Of a stretch of DNA of 30,169 bases, positions 1-6,686 are shown piece after piece. The stretch covers positions 1-30,169 of the forward strand of contig JAISKG010000136.1 in assembly GCA_031261015.1 (NCBI GenBank), written 5' to 3'. Source of the DNA: Dysgonamonadaceae bacterium (lineage in GTDB: Bacteria > Bacteroidota > Bacteroidia > Bacteroidales > Azobacteroidaceae). The notes under the pieces were generated by a model. It was not told where the DNA came from, searched no databases, and saw only the letters and a program-made list of their open reading frames with translations. The position numbers and the translations under genes are program-made. Each line of letters opens with the position of its first letter. Position 1 is the stretch's first letter.

Positions 1-302
1 TTTCTCACTTTACCTTGCATTTTCGCTACTTGAATCGGGCTGACCGGAGCTTCGGTAATAAATTGATTGAGCAACTCAACTTTCTCCAGCATGCGAAGGA
101 TTTGGATGAACGACGACATGGTGCCGCTTCCTTTGCTTTCAATTTCGCTGACGGTGCTTCGCGATACTCCGGAGATTCGTCCTAATTCGGCTTGCGTCAA
201 ATTCTTATTCAAGCGCATTTGCCGGATTTGCTGCCCGAGCAACCGAAGAATGGCTTTGTTGCTCATAGCATAATTGAATTTAGTATCGTTTTTTCCAGTC
301 AT
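1..302 (-). CDS. HipB-like XRE-family helix-turn-helix regulator (partial, 3' end outside window)
   Basis: Reading the reverse strand from the ATG at 302 gives about 100 residues with no stop before the window edge, so the C-terminus is missing. Residues about 18-75 form a Cro/C1-type helix-turn-helix: RLNKNLTQAELGRISGV followed by SRSTVSEIES is the usual scanning and recognition helix pair. The tail with APVSPIQVAKMQGK matches my recollection of regulators encoded just before HipA-family kinase toxins, where the HipB-like protein binds DNA, neutralises the toxin and represses the pair. An alternative in-frame ATG lies at 266 (MSNKAI). I prefer 302 weakly, because a -7 box sits at 330-337 and a degenerate operator covers 280-305. 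A hipA-like gene is predicted just beyond position 1 but cannot be seen, so a stand-alone XRE regulator remains possible. Confidence 0.8.
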   Translation of the reverse strand, partial: MTGKNDTKFNYAMSNKAILRLLGQQIRQMRLNKNLTQAELGRISGVSRSTVSEIESKGSGTMSSFIQILRMLEKVELLNQFITEAPVSPIQVAKMQGKVR

Positions 303-305
303 TAA
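280..305. promoter_or_regulatory. Degenerate third operator over the HipB-like start codon
   Basis: The right half GTCATTAA (298-305) matches the reverse complement of the variant O2 half exactly. The 10-nt spacer GTTTTTTCCA resembles the O1 spacer. The left half TTAGTATC matches only 4 of 8 positions. It overlaps the ATG at 300-302, a plausible autorepression site. Confidence 0.45.
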
Positions 306-329
306 CCTAAGTTTTGCTCTTTAACGCAG

Positions 330-361
330 CAAAGATACGACATTATTTTCGGTTTTTCAAT
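330..361 (-). promoter_or_regulatory. Predicted Bacteroidota promoter for the HipB-like gene
   Basis: On the minus strand TATCTTTG (330-337) fits the TAnnTTTG -7 consensus. ATTG (358-361), 20 bases further upstream, fits a -33 element. Transcription would start near 323, about 20 nt before the ATG at 302. Confidence 0.6.
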
Positions 362-377
362 ACTTTTTCAATTTTAT

Positions 378-446
378 TTTAATGATGGTTTTTTCAATCA
401 TTAATGGTATTTTTGTGTATTAATGACTGAAAAAACCATCATTAAA
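378..446. promoter_or_regulatory. Twin palindromic operators between the HipB-like gene and the HAD gene
   Basis: Two 26-bp sites lie 41 bp apart. O1 (379-404) is TTAATGAT-N10-ATCATTAA and O2 (420-445) is TTAATGAC-N10-ATCATTAA. The 10-base spacer of O1, GGTTTTTTCA, is the exact reverse complement of that of O2. As a result 378-405 and 419-446 form a 28-bp inverted repeat with one mismatch around a 13-nt centre. The pair sits just upstream of both divergent -33 elements. A dimeric HTH protein, probably the adjacent HipB-like regulator, is the likely ligand; that assignment is inference. Confidence 0.8.
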
Positions 447-464
447 TTGATTTTAACATTTTGA

Positions 465-496
465 TTTGGGAATTTGCAATTTAATTCTTATCTTTG
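465..496 (+). promoter_or_regulatory. Predicted promoter of the HAD phosphatase gene
   Basis: TTTG (465-468), 20 bases, then TATCTTTG (489-496) match the Bacteroidota -33/-7 consensus closely. Transcription should start near 503. This excludes the in-frame ATG at 474 as the start and supports 522. Confidence 0.75.
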
Positions 497-521
497 CCTT
501 GCAAATATAAACAAAAACCAC

Positions 522-1166
522 ATGCAACATACCATAGCTGCGCTTTTTGATTTAGATGGAGTGATTATTGACACAGAAGCGCAATACGATGTTTTTTGGA
601 AAAAAACCAGTGAAGATTGCCGATTAGGCATCGAGAATTTTGAGAAAATCATCAAAGGAACTACTTTGCCCACAATTATGTCGCGTTATTTTTCGCATTT
701 GCCGGAAGATCAGCAACAGAAACTTATCGCGGAAGTAAATGCTTTTGATATACAATTGAAGATGATTCCGATCGCGGGAGCTTTGGATTTCTTGTCGGAA
801 TTGAAAAAAGCCGGTATTCCGATGGGTTTGGTGACAAGTTCGAGCGATCAGAAATTGGCGGCTGTTTTTCAAAAATTACCGATTCGCGATTTTTTCGATA
901 CCGTCGTTTCGGCCGACCGTATTACGCGAGGTAAACCCGATCCGATGTGTTATCTTTTGGCAGCCAAAGATTTGGGAATGGCTCCGGATCATTGTTTTGT
1001 TTTGGAAGATTCGTTCAGTGGTATCCAATCGGGAAAATCGGCCGGAATGAAGGTGATCGGTTTGGCAACCACGAATCCGGCTTCAGCCATTCAGGCGGAT
1101 TGCGTGCAGGTCATTCCTGATTTTCAAGAATTTCATTTGAAAGATTTTTTATTATACATGAGTTAA
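522..1166 (+). CDS. HAD-superfamily hydrolase, beta-phosphoglucomutase/phosphatase-like
   Basis: The product has 214 residues when started at ATG 522; the frame stays open back to 474 but that ATG precedes the promoter. Motif I is DLDGV (nucleophile Asp10, general acid Asp12). Motif II is the VTSSS stretch near residue 105, motif III is Lys138 in GKPDP, and motif IV is LEDSFSG with Glu162 and Asp163. The small helical cap between residues about 16 and 85 is typical of subfamily I haloacid dehalogenase phosphatases. Family members dephosphorylate or isomerise small phosphosugars in the cytosol; the substrate cannot be read from sequence. It stands alone behind its own promoter and is followed 8 nt after the stop by a long palindrome. 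Confidence 0.88.
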   Translation: MQHTIAALFDLDGVIIDTEAQYDVFWKKTSEDCRLGIENFEKIIKGTTLPTIMSRYFSHLPEDQQQKLIAEVNAFDIQLKMIPIAGALDFLSELKKAGIPMGLVTSSSDQKLAAVFQKLPIRDFFDTVVSADRITRGKPDPMCYLLAAKDLGMAPDHCFVLEDSFSGIQSGKSAGMKVIGLATTNPASAIQADCVQVIPDFQEFHLKDFLLYMS

Positions 1167-1174
1167 TTTTGTGC

Positions 1175-1258
1175 CCGTCATTGCGAGGACGAAGTCCGAA
1201 GCAATCCATTTGCAAAGAAATTACTGGATTGCTTCGGACTTCGTCCTCGCAATGACGG
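1175..1258. repeat. Perfect 34-bp inverted repeat, REP-like palindrome
   Basis: The arms 1175-1208 and 1225-1258 are perfectly complementary around a 16-nt loop. Each arm begins or ends with the CGTCATTGCGAGG motif and contains GAAGCAATCC. The inner segment GGACGAAGTCC can itself pair with its counterpart. From memory, CGTCATTGCGAGG...GAAGCAATCC is a widespread dispersed palindrome that often generates spurious ORFs with peptides such as HCEDEVRSNP; such a frame occurs here on the minus strand. It probably folds in RNA and may act as a 3' end or stabiliser between the HAD and SUI1 genes. Confidence 0.85.
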
Positions 1259-1275
1259 CAAATAAAAAACGAAAT

Positions 1276-1617
1276 ATGAAAAACAACGATTGGAAAGACC
1301 GTTTGAATGTGGTGTATTCCACCAATTCCGATTTTCGGTACGAAACCGGCGCTGAAGACGAACCGGACACGCTCCCGAAAGACAAGCAGCCTTTGCGTAT
1401 CTCTTTGGACAAACGAAACCGCGGCGGAAAACAAGTCACTTTGATCACCGGTTTTATCGGCAAAGATGAAGATTTGCAAACGCTTGGCAAATGGCTGAAA
1501 ACCAAATGCGGCGTAGGCGGCTCGGCGAAAGATTATGAAATCCTGATTCAAGGCGATTTCCGCGAGAAAATCCGCGATCTGCTCCAAAAAGAAGGATATG
1601 CCAAAGTGAAAGGTTAA
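1276..1617 (+). CDS. SUI1/eIF1 (YciH)-family translation factor
   Basis: The protein has 113 residues. The C-terminal half carries the eIF1/SUI1 fold signature: LRISLDKRNRGGKQVTLITG with the conserved basic RNRGGK loop, then LKTKCGVGGSAKD and IQGDFREKI. Bacterial members bind the ribosome and are thought to influence start-site fidelity, but they are not essential initiation factors. The frame is open further upstream into the palindrome at 1175-1258, so I place the start at ATG 1276, where the conserved protein begins. The N-terminal 45 residues are charged and less conserved. It precedes the phospholipid genes but is separated from them by a promoter. Confidence 0.88.
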   Translation: MKNNDWKDRLNVVYSTNSDFRYETGAEDEPDTLPKDKQPLRISLDKRNRGGKQVTLITGFIGKDEDLQTLGKWLKTKCGVGGSAKDYEILIQGDFREKIRDLLQKEGYAKVKG

Positions 1618-1619
1618 CT

Positions 1620-1649
1620 TTTGTATTTTACATTTTTTCGCTATCTTTG
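1620..1649 (+). promoter_or_regulatory. Predicted promoter of the psd-pssA-rlmD group
   Basis: TTTG (1620-1623), 18 bases, then TATCTTTG (1642-1649) fit the -33/-7 consensus. The ATG of psd lies 25 nt further on. Confidence 0.7.
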
Positions 1650-1674
1650 CGAACCAATCGGTTAAGTCACAATT

Positions 1675-2334
1675 ATGAAGCTACATAAAGAAGGATACTC
1701 TATTGTTGGTTACTCCCTTATAATCTTTGTATTAGTTAATGCAATCGTTTATTATTCGGTGGGAAAATCCTTATTGTTTTATTTTACTTTGATTGTATCT
1801 GCCGGATTATTTGCCGTCATACTCAACTTTTTCCGAAGTCCTCACCGGATTTTTCAGGGCGACGACGAAAATGTTATTGTCGCTCCGGCCGACGGGACGA
1901 TTGTTGTCGTCGAGCAAGTGATGGAGAATGAGTATTTTCAGGATAAACGCTTGCAAGTGTCGATTTTCATGAGTCTTTTTAATGCGCATGTGAATTGGAT
2001 TCCGGTCGATGGCGTTGTAGAACAATCGTTTCACCAAGACGGGCGTTTCTGCGCGGCTTACTTGCCGAAATCAAGCGTGGATAACGAGCGATCGACCGTA
2101 GTGATCGAAACCGTCGGAGGAGAAAAAATCTTGGTTCGTCAAATTGCCGGCGCAATGGCGCGACGGATTGTTACTTATACGAAACCCGGTGTGCCTTGCA
2201 AGATTAACGAGCAATTGGGATTTATCAAATTCGGTTCGCGCGTGGATTTATTTTTGCCGCTCGACGCCGAAATCGCCGTTCGCATGGACGAAACAGTCAA
2301 AGGAAACCAAACCGTGATTGCACGGTTGAAATAA
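1675..2334 (+). CDS. psd: Phosphatidylserine decarboxylase proenzyme
   Basis: This enzyme decarboxylates phosphatidylserine to phosphatidylethanolamine at the inner membrane. At 219 residues it belongs to the short class found in Bacteroidota and archaea. Two hydrophobic segments (about 9-30 and 32-52) anchor the N-terminus. VAPADG (69-74) and FMSLFNAHVNWIP (98-110) are family motifs. GFIKFGSRVD (182-191) contains the Gly-Ser pair (187-188) where self-cleavage should generate the pyruvoyl group from Ser188. The next gene encodes the preceding enzyme of the pathway and starts 11 nt after the stop, so the two are almost certainly co-transcribed. Confidence 0.95.
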   Translation: MKLHKEGYSIVGYSLIIFVLVNAIVYYSVGKSLLFYFTLIVSAGLFAVILNFFRSPHRIFQGDDENVIVAPADGTIVVVEQVMENEYFQDKRLQVSIFMSLFNAHVNWIPVDGVVEQSFHQDGRFCAAYLPKSSVDNERSTVVIETVGGEKILVRQIAGAMARRIVTYTKPGVPCKINEQLGFIKFGSRVDLFLPLDAEIAVRMDETVKGNQTVIARLK

Positions 2335-2345
2335 TCAATAAATCA

Positions 2346-3047
2346 ATGATTCTGAAAAACATACCCAATACGATTACCTGTTTGAATCTGCTGTCGGGCT
2401 GTATGGCTTGCGTGATGGCGTTTCAATACAATTACACCGGAGTATTTATTTTTGTCGGCTTAGCTGCCGTTTTCGATTTCTTGGACGGTTTGGCGGCACG
2501 CGCTTTACATGCTTATTCCGATCTCGGTAAAGAATTGGATTCCTTGTCTGATGTAGTAAGTTTCGGTGTAGCTCCGGGATGTTTGGTTTATTCTTTTTTA
2601 GCTTCGTATGCTGACGGAACGGGATTGCCTTTCATCGCATTTTTGTTGCCTATTTTTGCCGCTTTGCGTTTAGCTAAATTCAATATTGATACTCGTCAGA
2701 CTTCGTCGTTTTTGGGACTTCCGGTTCCTTCGATGGGTTTGTTTTGGGTGTCTTTTATTCCGTCGATTTATTTATTCACACAATCTTATTCGCCGCTGAC
2801 TTTAGTGATAGTGGTTGCGTTAGTCATTGTTTTCAGCGCGTTGATGGTTTCGGAAATTCCGATGTTTTCCCTGAAATTCAAGAGTTTGAAATGGAAAGAT
2901 AATGCTTGGTCATTTTCATTAGTCGGAATATCCGCATTGATTTTGATTTTGTTTGCCGTGTGGCATATTTTCATTTTGAGTCTGGCGGCCATTATTGTAG
3001 TATATATAGGAATGTCACTGATAAAAGTTGTTATTGATAAAAAATAG
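2346..3047 (+). CDS. pssA: CDP-diacylglycerol-serine O-phosphatidyltransferase (phosphatidylserine synthase)
   Basis: It joins CDP-diacylglycerol and serine to make phosphatidylserine, the substrate of the psd product encoded just upstream. The CDP-alcohol phosphatidyltransferase signature is complete: DG at 47-48, AR at 51-52, Gly61, Asp65 and Asp69 in DFLDGLAARAL...YSDLGKELDSLSD. An upstream Asp44 completes the metal site. The 233-residue product has about six to eight hydrophobic helices, including a long C-terminal run. The length fits the integral-membrane PssA family of Bacteroidota and Gram-positive bacteria, unlike the peripheral E. coli enzyme. Confidence 0.93.
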   Translation: MILKNIPNTITCLNLLSGCMACVMAFQYNYTGVFIFVGLAAVFDFLDGLAARALHAYSDLGKELDSLSDVVSFGVAPGCLVYSFLASYADGTGLPFIAFLLPIFAALRLAKFNIDTRQTSSFLGLPVPSMGLFWVSFIPSIYLFTQSYSPLTLVIVVALVIVFSALMVSEIPMFSLKFKSLKWKDNAWSFSLVGISALILILFAVWHIFILSLAAIIVVYIGMSLIKVVIDKK

Positions 3048-3050
3048 ATT

Positions 3051-4463
3051 GTGAAAAAGCCATTGCCGATTCTGGAAAAAGTGAGCGTGACCGGCGTTGC
3101 CGCCGAAGGGAAAGCCATTGCCAAATACAACGACTTGGTCATTTTTATTCCATACGTCGTTCCCGGCGATGTGATTGATATTCAGTTGACTCGCAAAAAA
3201 AACAGTTATGCCGAAGGCAAAGCAGTTCACTTTCACACTTATTCTCCACAACGAGCCGAAGCTTTTTGCGAACATTACGGTGTTTGCGGCGGCTGCCAAT
3301 GGCAAATTTTGCCTTATACAGAGCAACTTCGTTACAAGCAACAGCAAGTCGTCGATCATTTGACACGTATCGGAAAAGTGGAATTGCCGGCGATTTCTCC
3401 GATTGTCGGCTCCGCGAAGACGCAATTTTATCGCAATAAATTGGAATTTACCTTTTCCAATAAACGTTGGATGACTGAGGCCGAAATTCATTCGGGACAA
3501 TCGTTTGTGCAACGAAACGCTTTGGGATTCCACATTCCCGGCCTGTTCGACAAGGTGTTGGATATTCGTCAATGCTGGTTACAAACACCGCTTTCCAACG
3601 AAATCAGAAACGAAATCCGCGCTTTTGCCTTGGAACACGATTATGCTTTTTTCGATCTGCGCAATCAGGAAGGTTTTTTGCGAAACATCATTATCCGGAC
3701 GACTTCGCGAGGGGAAATCATGCTCATTGTTGTGTTTTACGAAGACGATAAGGAAAAACGCGAGGCTTTGCTTCAGCATCTTGCGGGTCGTTTCCCGGAA
3801 ATCACTTCTTTGTTATACATTATCAATCATAAAGCCAACGATACCATCACCGATCAGGAAGTTCATTGCTTTCACGGAAAGGATTTTATCACGGAAGAAA
3901 TGGAAGGCCTGCAATTCAAGATCGGCCCGAAATCGTTTTACCAGACCAACAGCGAGCAAGCCTACGTTTTGTACAAGATAGTCAGAGAGTTTGCCGGATT
4001 TTCCGGTAACGAATTAGTTTATGATCTTTATACCGGCACCGGCACGATCGCCAATTTTATTGCGAAATCCGTGCGGCAAGTCATTGGGATCGAATACGTT
4101 CCGGAGGCGATTGAAGATGCCTGCATCAATTCCAAAATCAATGGAATTGCGAACACACAATTTTTTGCCGGGGACATGAAAGATTTGTTAACTCCCAATT
4201 TTATCGCCGATTACGGTCGCCCGGATGTGATCATTACCGATCCGCCGCGCGCCGGCATGCACGAAGACGTGATCCGCACCATTTTGCTGGCCAAGCCTGA
4301 AAAAGTAGTGTATGTGAGTTGCAATCCGGCTACACAGGCGCGCGATTTGAATTTGTTGGATGAGCGATACAAAGTGGTTCGCGTACAACCGGTTGATATG
4401 TTTCCACAGACTCATCATGTGGAAAATGTCGTTTTATTGGAAAAAAGGAAAGAACAAGCATAA
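3051..4463 (+). CDS. rlmD: 23S rRNA (uracil-5-)-methyltransferase, RumA/RlmD type
   Basis: The 470-residue product has an N-terminal TRAM domain (about 5-60). An iron-sulfur cluster set follows, with Cys73, Cys79 and Cys82 (C-x5-C-x2-C) and a fourth Cys175. The SAM-binding motif DLYTGTGTIANF lies near 326-337, with ITDPPRAGMHEDV after it. The catalytic cysteine is Cys424 in VSCNPATQARD, and the presumed base is the Glu in HHVENVVLL. These are the hallmarks of enzymes that methylate U1939 (or U747) in 23S rRNA; which site is modified is inferred, not seen. The start is GTG at 3051, three nucleotides after the pssA stop, indicating translation within the same operon. Bacteroidota often encode more than one paralogue. 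Confidence 0.92.
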   Translation: MKKPLPILEKVSVTGVAAEGKAIAKYNDLVIFIPYVVPGDVIDIQLTRKKNSYAEGKAVHFHTYSPQRAEAFCEHYGVCGGCQWQILPYTEQLRYKQQQVVDHLTRIGKVELPAISPIVGSAKTQFYRNKLEFTFSNKRWMTEAEIHSGQSFVQRNALGFHIPGLFDKVLDIRQCWLQTPLSNEIRNEIRAFALEHDYAFFDLRNQEGFLRNIIIRTTSRGEIMLIVVFYEDDKEKREALLQHLAGRFPEITSLLYIINHKANDTITDQEVHCFHGKDFITEEMEGLQFKIGPKSFYQTNSEQAYVLYKIVREFAGFSGNELVYDLYTGTGTIANFIAKSVRQVIGIEYVPEAIEDACINSKINGIANTQFFAGDMKDLLTPNFIADYGRPDVIITDPPRAGMHEDVIRTILLAKPEKVVYVSCNPATQARDLNLLDERYKVVRVQPVDMFPQTHHVENVVLLEKRKEQA

Positions 4464-4498
4464 ACATTGGAATATTAATACATTAAAAAATTAATCTT

Positions 4499-5278
4499 AT
4501 GGCAACAACAAAGAAAGTAATTCAAGTGGATGGCGGAAATTCAACTCCCACTCAGCCGTCGAGAACCTTTGTCCCAACGCCTGAAGCGAAAGGAAGGGCT
4601 ACCCGGTTACGCCTTATCGCCGGCCTTTTGTGGTTTGTGGCAATCTGCGCGCAAATAGGTGCTATCTTTTTGTTATTGAAACAAGTACCGAACATGATGA
4701 TTTGGATGATCGTCTTGATTGTCGTCGATTTGGCTTCAGTGATCATCGGTTCACTGTTGTGGAAAAAATCGAATCGCTTGGATCCGGCATCCGAAAAAGA
4801 CAAATTCAAATTCTTTTTACAGAATCAATTAGGATTGTTCGCTGCGATCGTCGCCTTTTTACCTTTGATTATTTTTATTTTCACGAGTAAAAATCTGGAT
4901 GGCAAACAAAAAGGAATTTTAGGTGGAATTGCCGTTCTTGCATTGGCGATTGCCGGCATTACCAGTTACGATTTCAATCCGCCTTCGGTAGAGCAATATA
5001 CCGAACAAACCAATCGCGTAGAATGGCTAAACGACGGACAAGACCATGTTTTCTGGACGAAATCGGGCACAAAATATCATCTCTACGAAGATTGTCCACA
5101 CATCAATTCCAAACGGACGGATGAGATTTATTCGGGAACGGTTGCGCAAGCCCGTGAATTGAAGAATATTACGGAACTTTGCAAGACTTGCGAGAATCGG
5201 GCGATTAAGGAAAGAGGCTTGAAAGAGGCGGATTATTCGGCAGGAGTTTCGCAGACGACGTCGGAAGCGAATGAATAA
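4499..5278 (+). CDS. Four-helix membrane protein with C-terminal Cys/His metal-site-like domain
   Basis: I do not recognise a named family. The 259-residue product begins with a polar, Pro/Thr-rich 30 residues. Four hydrophobic segments follow (about 38-60, 66-88, 109-130 and 139-156), then a soluble tail. The tail has YHLYEDCPHI (193-202) and LCKTC (227-231). His194, Cys199, Cys228 and Cys231 are arranged as H-x4-C...C-x2-C, which resembles small metal-binding or Ada-like knuckles in which a marked cysteine pair closes the site. Metal binding is inference. Topology is likely N-in with the tail in the cytosol. It follows rlmD by 35 nt without a visible promoter, and a strong terminator follows it, so it is probably the last gene of that transcript. 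Confidence 0.75.
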   Translation: MATTKKVIQVDGGNSTPTQPSRTFVPTPEAKGRATRLRLIAGLLWFVAICAQIGAIFLLLKQVPNMMIWMIVLIVVDLASVIIGSLLWKKSNRLDPASEKDKFKFFLQNQLGLFAAIVAFLPLIIFIFTSKNLDGKQKGILGGIAVLALAIAGITSYDFNPPSVEQYTEQTNRVEWLNDGQDHVFWTKSGTKYHLYEDCPHINSKRTDEIYSGTVAQARELKNITELCKTCENRAIKERGLKEADYSAGVSQTTSEANE

Positions 5279-5295
5279 CAACGAAAAAACGAAAT

Positions 5296-5330
5296 AAAAA
5301 CGGTTAGAGATCAATTCTCTAACCGTTTTT
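5296..5330 (+). terminator. Rho-independent terminator after the membrane-protein gene
   Basis: A 15-bp stem (5296-5310 with 5316-5330) contains ACGGTTAGAGA paired to TCTCTAACCGT around a 5-nt loop. The 3' arm ends in a T run extending to about 5331. The A/T flanks make it potentially bidirectional. Confidence 0.9.
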
Positions 5331-5334
5331 TAGT

Positions 5335-5356
5335 TAAATTTGCAATCTGATTGCAA
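5335..5356 (+). promoter_or_regulatory. Candidate promoter with overlapping palindromic operator
   Basis: TAAATTTG (5335-5342) fits TAnnTTTG, although no good -33 element is visible. The palindrome TTGCAAT-CTG-ATTGCAA (5340-5356) overlaps its end and the expected start of transcription, 8 nt before the ATG at 5364. It could be a binding site for the regulator encoded downstream. Confidence 0.45.
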
Positions 5357-5363
5357 GACCATT

Positions 5364-6640
5364 ATGTTAACAAAAGAAGAAATAGTAGAATTAATCAATG
5401 ACACGGAACGCGACCGCGTAGAACGGACGATTGCTACCGATGATACGGACAAATTTGCGGAAGCGATTTGTGCATTCTCAAACGATTTGGCCAATCATAA
5501 AAAACCGGGCTATTTGTTTATCGGCGTTCATGATAAGACTTGCAAATTATCCGGATTAAACGTGACCGATAGACTATTGAAAAATATTGCTGCTATTCGT
5601 TCCGACGGAAACGTTTTACCGCAACCGGCTATGACTGTTCACAGTTATACATTCGATGAAGGTGAAGTGGTTGCTGTTGAAGTCTTGCCGGCTCATTTTC
5701 CTCCGGTGCGGTATAAAGGTACGATTTGGTGTACGATTGTCCGACCCATGCGGGAATTTTGATGTTTGGCAACAATGTTCGCTATTTCTTTTCAACGGCA
5801 TACGTTCAATATGTTAAATTTGAAGGAACTACGGTTGCTACCCCTGTTTTGGCAGATACACAGTTTTCCGGCGATTTGATTTCAATTGTAAACGAATTGA
5901 ATAGTTTTGTGAAAATTAATATCATCAAAAAACGCCCAATACCGGTTTCCGTTTTGATTGAAGAAAACGTTTTCAACTATTCAGATACTGCAATTAGGGA
6001 ATTCTTAATGAATGCCTTGATGCATCGTTCGTATGAAATCACTTCTCCTATAAAGTTTTATCAATATTCCGACCGGATAGAAATTGTCAATCCCGGCGGA
6101 TTATATGGAAATGCTCGACCTGAAAATTTTCCGAATGTCAGCGATTATCGAAATTTAGTTATTGCCGAATCTATGCGGGTAATGGGTTATGTAAACCGTT
6201 TTAACAGAGGGGTAGAAACCGCTCAGTTGGATTTGAAAAATAACGGAAACGAACCTGCTGAATTTAATTTAAAAACGTTCGGTATATTCGGTGTGATTAT
6301 CAAGGAAAAACCGATTGATAAAATTTCGGCTGATTTTTCTAATCCATGGGAAGTTGGCGGTGTAAATGGTGGTGTAGAAATTAATGATAATGAGGATGAT
6401 AAAAATGATGGCAGTGTAAATGGCAGTGTAAATGGCAGTGTAAATACGTCGGATATAGAGGAAACAATTATTGATCTTATCAAAGAAAATAGCGCTATCA
6501 ATATAAAAAAAATAAGTCATTCACTCAACATTCCTTATCGAACGATCGCAAGATATTTGAAAATATTGAAAGAAAAAGGTGTTGTTGAATATATAGGTTC
6601 CGATAAAACAGGAGGTTACAAAATAATAGGAACTGATTGA
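5364..6640 (+). pseudogene. AlbA_2/ATPase-type transcriptional regulator, broken by internal deletion and frameshift
   Basis: The first frame (5364-5762) gives an N-terminal Schlafen AlbA_2-type domain: MLTKEEIVELINDTERDR, then GYLFIGVHDK and VEVLPAHFPPVRYKGTIW. It then runs into nonsense and a TGA. The second frame, open from TTG 5726 to 6640, continues with CPTHAGILMFGNN, a GHKL-like HATPase_c_4 region (FLMNALMHRSYE, IEIVNPGGLYGN) and a C-terminal winged helix (residues about 250-304 of that frame). Full-length relatives, as I recall them, carry roughly 70-80 residues between the KGTIW and PTHAGI motifs. These are absent here, and the frame shifts at the junction near 5726-5730. The TGA at 5760-5762 overlaps an in-frame ATG at 5762-5764 (TGATG), so coupled translation of two fragments is possible, though decay is more likely. 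Confidence 0.75.
6410..6445 (+). repeat. Three perfect 12-bp tandem repeats encoding GSVN
   Basis: GGCAGTGTAAAT occurs at 6410-6421, 6422-6433 and 6434-6445. It encodes Gly-Ser-Val-Asn repeats in the linker before the winged helix of the broken regulator. A degenerate GGV-N-GGV stretch at about 6358-6380 shows that the linker has a history of repeat expansion. Copy number changes keep the frame. Confidence 0.9.
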
Positions 6641-6646
6641 AAAACA

Positions 6647-6671
6647 TAGAGCCGCAGGTTGTGCGGCTCTA
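6647..6671. terminator. Palindrome between convergent genes, possible bidirectional terminator
   Basis: TAGAGCCGCA (6647-6656), a GGTTG loop, and TGCGGCTCTA (6662-6671) form a perfect 10-bp GC-rich stem. It lies 6 nt after the regulator stop and 15 nt from the end of the convergent gene. No long T run follows, so it may be a REP-like dispersed palindrome that also serves as a transcript end. Confidence 0.65.
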
Positions 6672-6686
6672 CATCCTACATCCGTT

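Noticed and set aside
1111..1587. Minus-strand reading frame with a HCEDEVRSNP-like peptide
   Set aside because: It runs through the 34-bp palindrome and antisense to the SUI1 gene. The peptide is the known by-product of translating this type of repeat.
5700..5770. Programmed ribosomal frameshift joining the two halves of the AlbA_2/ATPase gene
   Set aside because: No slippery heptamer or downstream pseudoknot is evident, and a whole segment of the protein is missing at the junction, which a frameshift cannot restore.
6410..6445. CRISPR-like array
   Set aside because: Only three contiguous 12-bp units with no spacers, inside a coding frame.
6223..6520. Minus-strand frames with repeated TLPF or IYTA peptides
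   Set aside because: They are antisense readings of the 12-bp GSVN repeats and have no independent start signal.
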